This document shows, one piece after another, positions 24,474 to 34,021 of a DNA stretch of 64,000 nucleotides. Numbering within the stretch: the first letter of the stretch is position 1; each line of letters opens with the position of its first letter. Position numbers and translations under genes: made by a program. The notes beneath the pieces were generated by a model. That model had not been told where the DNA came from, searched no databases, and saw only the letters and a program-made list of their open reading frames with translations. The DNA is from Rhodococcus triatomae (GTDB taxonomy: Bacteria > Actinomycetota > Actinomycetes > Mycobacteriales > Mycobacteriaceae), in contig NZ_CP048814.1 in the NCBI RefSeq assembly GCF_014217785.1, forward strand, positions 1,116,001 to 1,180,000. Direction: 5' to 3'.

Positions 24474-25526
24474 TCACTCGAGCTGTGCGAGCACCGTGGC
24501 GAGCAGCTCGCCCGCGAGATCGGACAGCATGCCGATCGTCTCGGAGTTCACGATCTCCTCGAGGCCGGTGAGCCCACCGGCCGCCAGCAGGTCGGAGAGC
24601 ATCGCCAGGATCGACTCGAGCGACAGCGGGTTCTCGTCCGGCGTCACCGGACCGGGAGAGACGGTTCCCGGTTCGGTGGTTCCCGGCACGGTGGCACCCG
24701 GTTCTGTCGTTCCCGGCGCTGCCGGCGCTGCGGACGCCTGGCCCCCGGTCAACAGGTACGTGACGATCCCGGTGGTCACGGCGATCGCGTGGTCGAGTTG
24801 CCCGTCGGTGCTCTCGAGTCGCGCGGCATCGTCCGGGTGGGAGCCGTTGCCCATCTCGACGAAGACCAGCGGCACCTCGGTGAGCGCGGGGCCGGCGACG
24901 TCCGAGCGGGTCTGGATGCCGTCCACGACGCCCGCGTAGTTGGCGGGCGTGAAGCCGGCACCGAGGTAGGCGTCCCGCATCATCGTGGACGCCTCGAGTC
25001 CGGGTCCCGACTGCGCCGCATCGGCAGCAGGGTTCGGGATCGGCAGGGCCGGCACGATCATGTGGAATCCGTGCTTCGACGGATCGCCCGCCGCGTCGGT
25101 CGAGTCGGCGTGGATGCTCACGGCCAGATCGGCGCCGGACGCGTTGGCCGCCGCGGCCCGCTCGTCGATGCAGCCACCCCATCCGGTGTCGTCCGCGCGG
25201 CTGAGGACCACGTCGGCCCCCAGGGTCTCGAGCCCGCTCCTGACCAGCTGGGTGACGTTCCAGGTGATGGTGTGTTCGGGTACGCCACCGATCGTGGTCA
25301 TACCGCTGGTCTGGCAGTCCTTGGTGCCGCCGCGACCGTCGTCGACCTGCCGCGACAGGTCGTGGCCCTCACTCGACCCCTGGTGCCCGGGATCGAGGAA
25401 GACGGTCTTTCCGGCCAGTTCGGTGCCGGTCGCGGGTTCCACCTCCGGCTCGGCACCTGCGGTCGCGGGGATGAGCAGCGACGCGGCCAGAACACCCGCG
25501 CACAGGGAAATCAGGCTTCTCTTCAT
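24474..25526 (-). CDS. Secreted N-acetylmuramoyl-L-alanine amidase (Amidase_3)
   Basis: 350 residues. Signal peptide from MKRSLISLCAG to about residue 25 (TAGA cleavage), then an Amidase_3 domain with zinc ligands His (DPGHQG), Glu (GVPEHTITW) and His (VSIHADS) and the catalytic Glu (VFVEMGN). After the domain comes a Pro/Thr/Gly linker with GTTEPG repeats and a short Leu-rich helix. It cleaves the amide bond between muramic acid and the peptide stem; it resembles mycobacterial Rv3717/Ami1. I start at the ATG 25524-25526 because it begins the signal peptide; a GTG at 25578-25580 would add 18 residues. Confidence 0.88.
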   Translation of the reverse strand: MKRSLISLCAGVLAASLLIPATAGAEPEVEPATGTELAGKTVFLDPGHQGSSEGHDLSRQVDDGRGGTKDCQTSGMTTIGGVPEHTITWNVTQLVRSGLETLGADVVLSRADDTGWGGCIDERAAAANASGADLAVSIHADSTDAAGDPSKHGFHMIVPALPIPNPAADAAQSGPGLEASTMMRDAYLGAGFTPANYAGVVDGIQTRSDVAGPALTEVPLVFVEMGNGSHPDDAARLESTDGQLDHAIAVTTGIVTYLLTGGQASAAPAAPGTTEPGATVPGTTEPGTVSPGPVTPDENPLSLESILAMLSDLLAAGGLTGLEEIVNSETIGMLSDLAGELLATVLAQLE

Positions 25527-25771
25527 GGCTGGACGGGGCGATCGACGATCGCCGCTCTCCTTCCGGACGGCCTTCGGCACCCGAACGAATCTTCACTCGA
25601 GTCACAGCAGCCCCAAGTGAAACAGCTGTACCCGTCCCGCCACAGGTCCGTGAACGGATCGAGAGCAACCCGTTACGAAGCCGCGTGATACGCGAGATAC
25701 CGGATGCGAACCCTCGACCTGTCCTGTACGGTCACTAACCAACCAGCTCCGGCTCGCAGGAAGGACGGCAC

Positions 25772-25879
25772 GTGGCCTCGCTCGAGAAAGCAGCGTTCGC
25801 CGTGACGTCCGTACCCGCGTGGCGCAGCCGCATCGCCGACAAGCACATCTCCCCGTACGGCGAACCCCGAGAACGTTGA
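25772..25879 (+). CDS. Small ORF (35 residues), possible leader peptide
   Basis: A GTG-initiated frame of 35 codons with a good AGGAAGGAC ribosome-binding site, ending ISPYGEPRER. It is followed 20 bases later by a very strong terminator (25899-25935) and then by the 78-residue gene at 25960. The end of the ORF (25866-25873) is also one arm of a second hairpin that pairs with 25893-25900 and overlaps the terminator stem by two bases. That arrangement looks like an attenuator, but it may simply be a small protein gene with its own terminator. I recognise no family. Confidence 0.55.
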   Translation: MASLEKAAFAVTSVPAWRSRIADKHISPYGEPRER

Positions 25880-25898
25880 CTTCGTACCTCGTTTCTCG

Positions 25899-25935
25899 GG
25901 CACCCAGGGCACATCCCTCGGGTGCCTTTTCTTTT
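25899..25935 (+). terminator. Strong intrinsic terminator with T tract
   Basis: Eleven-pair stem (GGCACCC AGGG ... CCCT GGGTGCC, one bulged C) with a CACAT loop, followed by TTTTCTTTT. This is unusually canonical for a high-GC actinobacterium. It lies between the 35-codon ORF and the 78-residue gene. Confidence 0.85.
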
Positions 25936-25959
25936 ACCTTTCACCTTCAGGAGAACCTG

Positions 25960-26196
25960 ATGAAGCTCCGTATCCACCAACTGTCCACCTCGCCGCCCTA
26001 TCGGGACCTGCCGGACGATCTCACCGGCTACGCCATCACCCTCGACATCTCGCACTGCGACGCCGATCAGCTCGCGGTTCTGGACGCCATCGTGATCGAA
26101 CTGCGGCGGCGGGGAGCCGCACGCGTCGTCGTGACCGGTGCCGGGCGCGAGATGACCGGCAGCCACCGAGGGCACCTCGGCACCAGGGCGGCCTGA
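25960..26196 (+). CDS. Small conserved-looking protein, unknown function
   Basis: 78 residues from an ATG with CAGGAGAAC upstream. The sequence (MKLRIHQLSTSPPYRDLPDD, DISHCDADQLAVLDAIVIEL, RRRGAARVVVTGAG) predicts a beta-alpha-beta layout, but I do not recognise a family. It sits 25 bases after the terminator at 25899-25935, so its expression requires read-through or its own promoter in the AT-rich gap. Convergent with the EspG-like gene. Confidence 0.6.
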   Translation: MKLRIHQLSTSPPYRDLPDDLTGYAITLDISHCDADQLAVLDAIVIELRRRGAARVVVTGAGREMTGSHRGHLGTRAA

Positions 26197-26218
26197 ACGG
26201 GCCGACCGGGCGTCGACG

Positions 26219-26983
26219 TCAGGCCCGGCCGTCGGCCTGCCTGGCCTGCTCTTCGAGGACCCCGCGCACGAGCCGGTCGATCTCCGTCGCCACTGCACCG
26301 GCCGATGCGGGCCGGGCGACGATCTCCTGGGTGTGCAGGATCAGGTATCGGCCGTCGTCGGCATAGTCGATCCATTGCAGTACGGTGCCGTCCAGCGGCG
26401 TCCGGCTACCGCCGCCGCCCGCCCTGGCGACGGCGATCTCCCCGAAACTGCTGTGCGCTCGGTTGAAGAACAGGGCCGCCTCGTCCGGGTCCGTCTCTGC
26501 CCCTGTCCCGCCGTCCGGCCCGGCAGATCGATTGCGGGGCACGGCGATACCTCGATCCCGACCGGCACCTACTCCGGGCATGGCCGCCACCAGCGCGGAC
26601 GACGCACCGTAGCCGACATGCTCCGACAACACGACATCGCCGCCGGAATCCGGCCCCGAGCCCGGCGCCTGGACCACCGCCACCGACGTGCGGTGCCCGA
26701 TGCCGGCGTGCGCCCGGATCATCCGTTCCGAATGCGGACCCGCGAATCCGCACACCGCCACGCGGACGACAGGTTCGGCGAGAGTGGCCAGCGCCCGGTA
26801 GAGATCGTCTCCGTAGCGGTCTCGCAACACCTCCGCAGCCTCGGCACGGCGGCGTTCGAGATCCTGTTCCGATCGCGCCCGATGCTCGCGAAACGCGAGC
26901 GGGAACGGTAATCGGCCACGCCCCAGCGACTCCCAGGCCACGACGAACTCGAGCGCTGACATCTCCCACGACGTTTCAGCCAC
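26219..26983 (-). CDS. EspG-family ESX secretion-associated protein, orphan
   Basis: 254 residues. It matches the EspG (PF14011) layout: N-terminal MSALEFVVAWESLGRGRLP, the middle beta region and the C-terminal pattern GTVLQWIDYADDGRYLI. EspG proteins are cytosolic chaperones for substrates of type VII (ESX) secretion. No ESX core gene is near; the only ESX-related genes in the window are the toxin cassette 30 kb away. Start GTG 26981-26983 behind GGACGGGGAA; a GTG at 26998 is also possible. It lies 117 bases downstream of purH on the same strand. Gly/Ser-rich insert around residues 150-185. Confidence 0.78.
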   Translation of the reverse strand: MAETSWEMSALEFVVAWESLGRGRLPFPLAFREHRARSEQDLERRRAEAAEVLRDRYGDDLYRALATLAEPVVRVAVCGFAGPHSERMIRAHAGIGHRTSVAVVQAPGSGPDSGGDVVLSEHVGYGASSALVAAMPGVGAGRDRGIAVPRNRSAGPDGGTGAETDPDEAALFFNRAHSSFGEIAVARAGGGGSRTPLDGTVLQWIDYADDGRYLILHTQEIVARPASAGAVATEIDRLVRGVLEEQARQADGRA

Positions 26984-27100
26984 TTCCCCGTCCTGCACGT
27001 TGCAGTTTCGTCACGAATATGGAACGAAAGTACCACTCGGCGGTGGTGTGCCGAGTGGTTCCGGGGGAACCGACGAGGAGAGGGATACGAGGCAGGAACG

Positions 27101-28654
27101 CTAGTGCGCGAAGTGCCTCGCGCCGGTGAAGTACATCGTCACGCCCGCTTCCTTCGCGGCCTCGACGACCTCGTTGTCGCGCACGGAACCGCCCGGCTGC
27201 ACGACGGCCGCCACGCCCGCATCGGCGAGCACCTGGAGTCCGTCCGGGAACGGGAAGAACGCGTCCGAGGCCGCGACGGAGCCCGCTACCCGGTCTCCGG
27301 CGCGGGTGACCGCGAGGTGCGCGGAGTCGACCCGGTTCACCTGCCCCATCCCGACACCGACGGCGGCGCCGTCCCGAGCGAGCAGAATGGCGTTCGACTT
27401 CACCGAACGGCAGGCACGCCAAGCGAACTCGAGATCCTTCAACGTCTGAGCGTCGGCGGGCTCACCGGTGGCCAGGCTCCAGTTCGCCGGGTCGTCGCCG
27501 TCCGCGTCGAGGACGTCCCGCTGCTGCAACAGCACCCCGCCCGAGATCTGCTTGAGCTCGATCCCCGCCGCCGACGGTGCCTGCGCCAGCAACACCCGCA
27601 GGTTCTTCTTGCGTTGCAGCACACCGAGCGCCCCGTCCTCGTACGACGGGGCGATGATCACCTCGGTGAAGATCTCCGCGACCTGCTCGGCCATCTCGAC
27701 GGTGACCTCACGGTTCGCGGCGATGACACCGCCGTAGGCGCTGACCGGGTCCGTGGCGTGTGCCTTGCGGTGCGCCTCGGCGATGTCGGTGCCCACGGCG
27801 ATGCCACACGGGTTGGCGTGCTTGATGATCGCGACGGCGGGTTCGGCGAAGTCGAAGGCGGCCCGCCACGCGGCGTCGCCGTCCGTGTAGTTGTTGTACG
27901 ACATCTCCTTGCCGTGCAGTTGCTGCGCCTGCGCGAGACCGTCCGGACCCGAAGGATTCTCGTAGAGCGCGGCTCCCTGGTGCGGGTTCTCGCCGTAGCG
28001 CAGGACCGCGTCCCGCTCCCACGTCGCACCGGCCCACGCCGGGAACGCGGAATCGGATTCCACCAGGGTGGAGGTCATCCAGCTCGCGACGGCCACGTCG
28101 TAGGTGGCGGTGTGTTGGAAGGCCTGCGCGGCCAGGGCGGTGCGCTCGGCCAGGGTGAATCCGCCCGCGCCGATCGCGGTCAGGACGTCCGCGTACCGCG
28201 CCGGGTCGACGACCACGGCGACGGACGGATGGTTCTTGGCCGCGGCCCGCACCATCGAGGGGCCACCGATGTCGATCTGCTCGACGACCTCGTCCGGCCC
28301 GGCTCCCGATGCGACGGTCGCCGCGAACGGGTACAGGTTGACGACGACCAGCTGGAACGCCTCGATACCGAGTTCGTCGAGCTGCGCGAGGTGCTCCGGC
28401 TTCCGGGTGTCGGCGAGGACGCCGGCGTGCACCCTCGGGTGCAGGGTCTTCACGCGCCCCTCGAGGCACTCGGGGAACCCGGTCAACTGTTCGACCGGCG
28501 TGACCGGGATCCCGGCGTCAGCGATCCGCGCTGCCGTCGACCCGGTGGAGACCAGCTCCACCCCCGCTTCGTGCAGGCCAGTGGCCAGCTCGACCAATCC
28601 GGTCTTGTCGTAGACGCTGACGAGCGCGCGGCGTACTGCCTTGCGTTCACTCAC
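27101..28654 (-). CDS. purH: Bifunctional AICAR transformylase/IMP cyclohydrolase
   Basis: 517 residues, normal length. The N-terminal IMP cyclohydrolase domain ([40 protein letters not shown]) is followed by the AICAR formyltransferase domain with the catalytic KHANPCG motif. It performs the last two steps of purine synthesis. The GTG start (28652-28654) overlaps the purN stop by eight bases, so the two genes are translationally coupled, in the same order as in mycobacteria. Ends with [10 protein letters not shown]. Confidence 0.97.
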   Translation of the reverse strand: MSERKAVRRALVSVYDKTGLVELATGLHEAGVELVSTGSTAARIADAGIPVTPVEQLTGFPECLEGRVKTLHPRVHAGVLADTRKPEHLAQLDELGIEAFQLVVVNLYPFAATVASGAGPDEVVEQIDIGGPSMVRAAAKNHPSVAVVVDPARYADVLTAIGAGGFTLAERTALAAQAFQHTATYDVAVASWMTSTLVESDSAFPAWAGATWERDAVLRYGENPHQGAALYENPSGPDGLAQAQQLHGKEMSYNNYTDGDAAWRAAFDFAEPAVAIIKHANPCGIAVGTDIAEAHRKAHATDPVSAYGGVIAANREVTVEMAEQVAEIFTEVIIAPSYEDGALGVLQRKKNLRVLLAQAPSAAGIELKQISGGVLLQQRDVLDADGDDPANWSLATGEPADAQTLKDLEFAWRACRSVKSNAILLARDGAAVGVGMGQVNRVDSAHLAVTRAGDRVAGSVAASDAFFPFPDGLQVLADAGVAAVVQPGGSVRDNEVVEAAKEAGVTMYFTGARHFAH

Positions 28655-29288
28655 TGGGGATCACGGCCTTTCGTCCATCGGATACAACTCCACGTTCGGC
28701 GACGGCAGCCACCACTTCGACCAACAACCGTCGTTCCACGATCTTGATGCGCTCGTGCAGACCGGCCTCGTCGTCATCGGGGAGCACCCGGACCGCCTCC
28801 TGAGCCAGGATCGGTCCGGTGTCGACTCCCTCGTCGACCAGGTGCACGGTCGAGCCGGTCAGCGCCACCCCGTAGGCGAGCGCATCGGCCACCGCGTGTG
28901 CCCCGGGAAATGCCGGGAGCAGCGCGGGATGGGTGTTGACGATGCGACCGGCGAAGCGGCCCAGGAACGCCGGGCCGAGGATCTTCATGAACCCGGCGGT
29001 GACCACCAGGTCCGGCGCGAAATCGGACACCACCTCGGTCAGAGCCACGTCCCACGCGGCGCGATCGGGATGATCCCGTAGTTCCACGGCGGTGGAGACG
29101 ACGCCCGCGTCGGCGGCGTGGCCCAGCGCGTCGCAGGCCCGGTCGGTCACGACCGCCACGACGTCCGCGGGATAGCCGGGCTCGCGGGAGGCGTCGAGGA
29201 GTGCTCTCAGCAGGGTGCCCGCACCGGATGCGAGGACGACGACGCGCGCCGGTGTCGACGGCCGCAGGGTGTGACGGGAGGCGGTCAG
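28647..29288 (-). CDS. purN: Phosphoribosylglycinamide formyltransferase, apparent CTG start
   Basis: 213 residues. The formyltransferase motifs are present: [12 protein letters not shown] at the N-terminus, GFMKILGP, the catalytic stretch [12 protein letters not shown] with the essential Asn/His, and DTGPILAQ. It makes formylglycinamide ribonucleotide. The frame is open far upstream, but that part is not protein-like. Family alignment and a GAGGAGAAG site (29293-29301), seven bases away, point to CTG at 29286-29288 as the initiation codon; there is no ATG, GTG or TTG nearby in frame. Precedes purH with an 8-base overlap. Confidence 0.92.
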   Translation of the reverse strand: MTASRHTLRPSTPARVVVLASGAGTLLRALLDASREPGYPADVVAVVTDRACDALGHAADAGVVSTAVELRDHPDRAAWDVALTEVVSDFAPDLVVTAGFMKILGPAFLGRFAGRIVNTHPALLPAFPGAHAVADALAYGVALTGSTVHLVDEGVDTGPILAQEAVRVLPDDDEAGLHERIKIVERRLLVEVVAAVAERGVVSDGRKAVIPSE

Positions 29289-29409
29289 CGCACTTCTCCT
29301 CGGGAACGAGACGTGGATCGGCAGGCGGATCGACGCGAGGCCGGCCTGCCCTCGGGAGTTTAGTCGGAGCGGGTTACCCGGACTGTCGCCAGGTCCGACT
29401 CCGGGTCGC

Positions 29410-30999
29410 TCACCGCTCCGGTGTGCCCTCGGCCGTATCGGTGTCGACGATCTCCGGATCGCCGGTTTCCACATCGACGACTTCGGCGTCGACGGCTTCG
29501 GCGTCCACAGCTCCGGCGTCCACAGCTTCGGGGTCCGCGGGCGGCACACCGGCGGGAGCGGGCAGTGCCGGCTCGGGCGACTCCGTGACGATCTCGGCCT
29601 CGAGCACCTCTCCCCGTCGACGTGACGGCCGCTCGGGCTTCTCCCCGGCGGTCCCCTCGTCGGCCTCTTCGTCGGCCTCTTCGTCGTCTGGGCCCTCGCC
29701 GTCACTCACCGTGGCACCGGCAGACGGTGTGGCGATGACCGGCACCTCCTCGGCGGGGACCCCGGGAAGCGCGGCCGGTGCCTCCTGCGCACCGGCCGCA
29801 GACGTGTCCTCCTCCACCGCGGCGGATTCGATGCCCGCCGCGCGGCGCGACCGGATCCAGGTGAACACGATCGCGGCGAACGATCCGACCACCGCGAGCC
29901 AGGCGAACACCAGCAGACCCGCGAGCCACCAGTGCAGGTCCACCGGCCCGATCGCACCCAACATGCCGCCGGCCGCGACGGACACTCCGGCAACCACGAG
30001 CCCCGCAGCGCCGGCGCCGGCCAGCACTACCGCGAGGGCTTCCTGCCCCGACGCACGGCGACAGCAGTCCCTGCCGAAGTACACGCCGACCAACGCGGGG
30101 ATCACGAGCAGCACGGGCCAGAATCCGCCGGAGAGTCCGGCAGGCACGGCGCCGAGCAGCGGCAACGGTGGCAGGTCTCCGCCGATGTTGCCGAACACGC
30201 TCACCGAGACCGTGCCGATCGAGGCACTCGCCCCCACGAGCACGGACACGGCTCCGACGATCATGTTGGGCAGGTACAGGACGGAGAGCAGGGTGAGCCC
30301 GAGAACGTCGACGAGGTGTTCCTCGCGTCCGAGGAGTTCCCCGACGGTCTGCCAGGCGAAGAGCAGCGCGACGGCCGTCGCGAGTGCGCCCGCGGCACCG
30401 AGGATCAACACGGCCCGCACGGCCGGCCGGACCGCCTCACGCAGCCAGGAGGGCACGATGGGTTCCCAGGCCGGTCGCGCGCGCAGCGCGACCCCGGCCG
30501 AGGCCGCCACGGCCTGGAGCACGAGGACCCAACCGAATGCGGCGAGGGGGTTGGCGCCGTCGAGCGGCACGACGGCCGACGCGTCGGCAGCCACCGCCAG
30601 GGCCACGGCGGTCACCACCAGTGGACCCGCCACTGCCGCCCCGACAATACGGGCGGCTGCGCGCGGCCCTCCGTCGGGTTCGGTCACCCGCGCACATCCG
30701 CGGGCGACCGAGTACATCAGGATCGCGGTCGGGAGAAGCGGAAGGACACCGAGGGTGACGCCGTCGATCCGCACCGGCACCTGGTGAATCGCCAGCCAGA
30801 GTGCGGCAATGGCGCCGAACGCCCCGGTGAGGTCGCTGCCCGCGGCGATGAGCGTCACCACCACCACTACCGAGACCAGGGCAACGGTCACCGCCGCCGG
30901 GCGGAAGGCGAGGAGGAGAAGCGTCCGGGTCAACTCCGGGTCGGCGGGGCCCCGGCGCCCCGGCGCGCGCCGCTGCGCACGATCAATCAGAGAACTCAT
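29410..30999 (-). CDS. Polytopic membrane protein, DUF6350 family (Rv0955-like)
   Basis: 529 residues with about ten membrane helices in the first 370 residues, then a long acidic cytoplasmic tail with DEEADEEAD and degenerate EAVDA/EVVDV repeats (bases 29441-29525). The position between the 34 kDa-antigen gene and purN matches mycobacterial Rv0955. Function unknown; a paralogous protein is often described only as a conserved membrane protein. ATG 30997-30999, or the GTG just before it. Upstream gene on the same strand ends 46 bases away. Confidence 0.83.
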   Translation of the reverse strand: MSSLIDRAQRRAPGRRGPADPELTRTLLLLAFRPAAVTVALVSVVVVVTLIAAGSDLTGAFGAIAALWLAIHQVPVRIDGVTLGVLPLLPTAILMYSVARGCARVTEPDGGPRAAARIVGAAVAGPLVVTAVALAVAADASAVVPLDGANPLAAFGWVLVLQAVAASAGVALRARPAWEPIVPSWLREAVRPAVRAVLILGAAGALATAVALLFAWQTVGELLGREEHLVDVLGLTLLSVLYLPNMIVGAVSVLVGASASIGTVSVSVFGNIGGDLPPLPLLGAVPAGLSGGFWPVLLVIPALVGVYFGRDCCRRASGQEALAVVLAGAGAAGLVVAGVSVAAGGMLGAIGPVDLHWWLAGLLVFAWLAVVGSFAAIVFTWIRSRRAAGIESAAVEEDTSAAGAQEAPAALPGVPAEEVPVIATPSAGATVSDGEGPDDEEADEEADEGTAGEKPERPSRRRGEVLEAEIVTESPEPALPAPAGVPPADPEAVDAGAVDAEAVDAEVVDVETGDPEIVDTDTAEGTPER

Positions 31000-31048
31000 C
31001 ACGACGAGGGTGGCACTTCGACGAGTACGGTGCGCTCAGGCGCGCCGA

Positions 31049-32182
31049 CTACTTGCCGTCGTCGTCCTTCTTCGGCGCCTCGAAGGCTTGTGTCGGCGCT
31101 CCGGTGTCGGAGGACTCGCCCTGCGATTGCGGCTGTTCCGCGTCCGGCTCGGGTGTGGGGGCGGCGTGCTGGGCACTGCCGTATCCGGCACCCGCCGGGT
31201 ACTGGTATCCGGAACCGGCCTGGGAGCCCTGGTACGGCTGGTATCCACCCTGGTACGCGGTGGGCGTCGGGGTGCCGCCGGTGGGCTGGTCCTTCTCGCC
31301 CGGGGTGTGCCCGAATCCGGTCGAGTGCTGCCCGTAGCCCGGCTGCCCGGGCTGCTGTGCACCCGGGTATCCGCCCGGCTGGCCGGGAGCGCCCGGAGCG
31401 CCGTAACCCTGGAACGATCCACCACCCTGCTGCGGGTAGCCGTAGCCCTGCGGCTGGCCGTACCCGGGCTGGGCCTGTCCGTAACCCGGCTGCGGCGCGT
31501 ATCCCTGCTGTCCCTGCTGACCGGGTTGGCCCTGCTGACCTTGCTGGCCGTAGCTCTGGATGGCCTCGGTCGGCGGTGCCTGGCCGTACCCCGGCTGGCC
31601 GTAGCCGGCCTGGCCGTACCCTCCCGGCTGCTGCCCGTAGCCGCCGCCGAAGGCACCCTGCTGCGGTGCCCGCGGCGAGGGCGTCGGCTGCTCGAGTACG
31701 CCCGATTCGAACAGCAGCACCACGACCGCGACGACCGCCTGGATGAAGCCGAGCACCAGGATCGCGATGCCACCGAAGGCGAGGGCGGCCTCACCGAGGT
31801 TGAAGAACGTGAAGAGGACGAAGACGAAACCGACGACCGAGGACGCGGCCGCTGCCCCGGCGAGCTTCTGGCCCGGCAGCAGGGACGCACCGGCGAGCAG
31901 ACCACCGAGGAGCAGGAACCCGATTCCGTAGTTGCCGCCCTCGAAGGAGTTGGCCGACGATCCGCCCGCGAATCCACCGGTGAGTTCGAAGAAGGGAGCG
32001 AGGCCGAGCAGGAAGGTCAGCACACCGAGTGCTGCGACGGCGATACGCAGCACGAAGGACAGTCCCGTGGCCGGCTGCTCCGTCGACTCGGACCGATCCG
32101 GCTGCGCAGTCGGCGCGGGCTCGGACGGCGGCGTCGGCTGCGCGGGCGGGCCGTAGTTCTGCCCACCGGACGGGTACGTCAT
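31049..32182 (-). CDS. 34 kDa antigen family membrane protein (DUF5336, Rv0954-like)
   Basis: 377 residues. Short Pro/Gln-rich N-terminus, four membrane helices (residues about 40-180) and a long low-complexity tail rich in Gly, Gln, Tyr and Pro with GYGQP-type repeats, ending in a charged KKDDDGK. It is the family of the M. avium 34 kDa antigen and Rv0954, which has been linked to the cell-division/septum machinery in mycobacteria. ATG 32180-32182 behind GGAGAT. Followed by the DUF6350 gene, same order as in mycobacteria. Confidence 0.87.
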   Translation of the reverse strand: MTYPSGGQNYGPPAQPTPPSEPAPTAQPDRSESTEQPATGLSFVLRIAVAALGVLTFLLGLAPFFELTGGFAGGSSANSFEGGNYGIGFLLLGGLLAGASLLPGQKLAGAAAASSVVGFVFVLFTFFNLGEAALAFGGIAILVLGFIQAVVAVVVLLFESGVLEQPTPSPRAPQQGAFGGGYGQQPGGYGQAGYGQPGYGQAPPTEAIQSYGQQGQQGQPGQQGQQGYAPQPGYGQAQPGYGQPQGYGYPQQGGGSFQGYGAPGAPGQPGGYPGAQQPGQPGYGQHSTGFGHTPGEKDQPTGGTPTPTAYQGGYQPYQGSQAGSGYQYPAGAGYGSAQHAAPTPEPDAEQPQSQGESSDTGAPTQAFEAPKKDDDGK

Positions 32183-32325
32183 GGGATCTCCTCGTGGCGT
32201 CGGTAGTCGTCTGCCGGTGGCGGGTCGGCCGAGGACTCGGCCGACGCGCCCTGTCTGCGACGCTAGCCTACGGCGACGCGCGGGGCACGAATCCCGCCCG
32301 CTCGCGGCCACGAGAGAATGGTCCG

Positions 32326-32949
32326 ATGCCGTACACGATCGCTGCCCACTCCGCCGTGTCGGTCGAGACCGTGGTGCGGCACTCCCGGTTCCTCGCCACG
32401 CTGCGCCGGGTCGAGGACGCGGGAGCTGCGGCCGCGTTCGTCGACGAACAGCGTCGTCGATATCCGGACGCTCGGCACCATTGCTTCGCGTACGTGATCG
32501 GAGACACCCCGAACGCTCGCGTGGAGCGGTCCGGGGACGACGGCGAACCGGGTGGAACGGCGGGCGTGCCGATGCTGCAGGTCCTGCACCACCGGGATCT
32601 GGTGAACGTCGCCGTCGTGGTCACCCGCTACTTCGGGGGCGTCAAACTGGGAGCAGGTGGGCTGGTGCGCGCCTACTCCGGTGCCGTGGCCGCCGCCGTG
32701 GACGCGGCCGACCCGGTGGCTCGGGTGCGCCGGGAATTGTTCACACTCGCGGTGGACCACGGCGATGCCGGGCGAGTCGAATCGGAATTGCGGGCGCGCG
32801 GGGTCGGTGTCCTGGACACCGCCTACGGCGAGCACGCGGTGCTCACCCTGTCCACTCCGGACCCGGGCGCACTGCGGACCCTCGTCGCCGCGGCCACCGC
32901 CGGCTCCGGCGAACTCGAGCCCGCCGGGACCGTCTACACCGACGGCTGA
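32326..32949 (+). CDS. YigZ/IMPACT family protein
   Basis: 207 residues. N-terminal UPF0029 domain with [35 protein letters not shown] and the glycine-rich [17 protein letters not shown], followed by the small DUF1949 domain. The protein family contains E. coli YigZ and eukaryotic IMPACT; a role in translation stress is suggested for the latter, while the bacterial function is unknown. The start ATG 32326 follows the divergent promoter region of the 34 kDa-antigen gene. Ends at a strong shared palindrome with sucD. Confidence 0.92.
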   Translation: MPYTIAAHSAVSVETVVRHSRFLATLRRVEDAGAAAAFVDEQRRRYPDARHHCFAYVIGDTPNARVERSGDDGEPGGTAGVPMLQVLHHRDLVNVAVVVTRYFGGVKLGAGGLVRAYSGAVAAAVDAADPVARVRRELFTLAVDHGDAGRVESELRARGVGVLDTAYGEHAVLTLSTPDPGALRTLVAAATAGSGELEPAGTVYTDG

Positions 32950-33003
32950 CCCCGCGTACCCCTCCCGAGCACTCTCCCGAGAGTTTCCGCGCCCCTCCCG
33001 AAT

Positions 33004-33054
33004 GGGTGAAGGTGGCCTTCGACCGGTCTGACCGGTCGAAGGCCACCTTCACCC
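33004..33054. terminator. Bidirectional terminator, copy 2 of the dispersed palindrome
   Basis: Perfect 24-bp arms (33004-33027 with 33031-33054) and a 3-base loop. It lies between the convergent yigZ-like gene and sucD. It shares 29 identical bases with the hairpin at 18361-18415. Confidence 0.85.
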
Positions 33055-33104
33055 GAGGGAAGAGCAGGAGGAGAACGCGAGAGAGCGGGATGGAGCGAGC
33101 CGCG

Positions 33105-34007
33105 TCAGAGGCTCTGCAGGATCTCCCGTGCCAGAGCGGCGGTCTCGGACGGCGTCTTGCCGACCTTCACACCGGCCGCCTCGAGCGCGTCCTTCTTCGC
33201 CTGTGCGGTACCCGAGGAACCGGACACGATGGCGCCCGCATGGCCCATCGTCTTGCCCTCCGGCGCGGTGAAACCCGCGACGTAGCCGACGACCGGCTTG
33301 GAGACGTTGGCCTTGATGTAGTCGGCCGCGCGCTCCTCGGCGTCGCCACCGATCTCGCCGATCATGACGATGAGCTTGGTCTCGGGATCCTTCTCGAACG
33401 CCTCGATGGCGTCGATGTGGGTGGTGCCGATGACCGGGTCGCCACCGATGCCGATCGCGGTGGAGAAGCCGAAGTCCCGCAGCTCGAACATCATCTGGTA
33501 GGTCAGGGTGCCGGACTTCGAGACGAGACCGATCGGGCCGGTACCGGAGATGTTCGCGGGCGTGATGCCCACCAGCGACTCACCCGGGGTGATGATGCCG
33601 GGGCAGTTCGGGCCGATGATCCGGGTCTTGTTGCCCTTGTCCACGTTGTACGCCCACGCGTATGCGCTGTCCTGCACCGGGATGCCCTCGGTGATGACGA
33701 CGAGCAGACCGATCTCGGCGTCGATCGCCTCGATCATCGCGTCCTTCGCGAACTTCGGCGGAACGAAGACGATCGACACGTCCGCGCCGGTCTTCTCGAT
33801 GGCCTCCGCGACGCCGCCGAAGACGGGGAGCTCGACGTCCGAGCCGTCCTTGGCGGTGTGCGCGACGGTGGTACCGGCCTTACGGGCGTTGACGCCACCG
33901 ACGACCTGAGTGCCGGCCTTGAGCATGAGCGCCGTGTGCTTGGTGCCCTCGCCGCCGGTGATGCCCTGGACGATGACCTTGCTGTCCTTGTTCAAAAAGA
34001 TAGACAT
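33105..34007 (-). CDS. sucD: Succinyl-CoA synthetase alpha subunit
   Basis: 300 residues. CoA-binding Rossmann domain ([15 protein letters not shown]), ligase domain and the phosphohistidine loop [18 protein letters not shown]. Converts succinyl-CoA to succinate with nucleotide phosphorylation in the TCA cycle, as a complex with SucC. ATG at 34005-34007, 14 bases after the sucC stop. Transcription ends at the palindrome at 33004-33054. Confidence 0.97.
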   Translation of the reverse strand: MSIFLNKDSKVIVQGITGGEGTKHTALMLKAGTQVVGGVNARKAGTTVAHTAKDGSDVELPVFGGVAEAIEKTGADVSIVFVPPKFAKDAMIEAIDAEIGLLVVITEGIPVQDSAYAWAYNVDKGNKTRIIGPNCPGIITPGESLVGITPANISGTGPIGLVSKSGTLTYQMMFELRDFGFSTAIGIGGDPVIGTTHIDAIEAFEKDPETKLIVMIGEIGGDAEERAADYIKANVSKPVVGYVAGFTAPEGKTMGHAGAIVSGSSGTAQAKKDALEAAGVKVGKTPSETAALAREILQSL

Positions 34008-34021
34008 TGTGTGTCGTTCCC

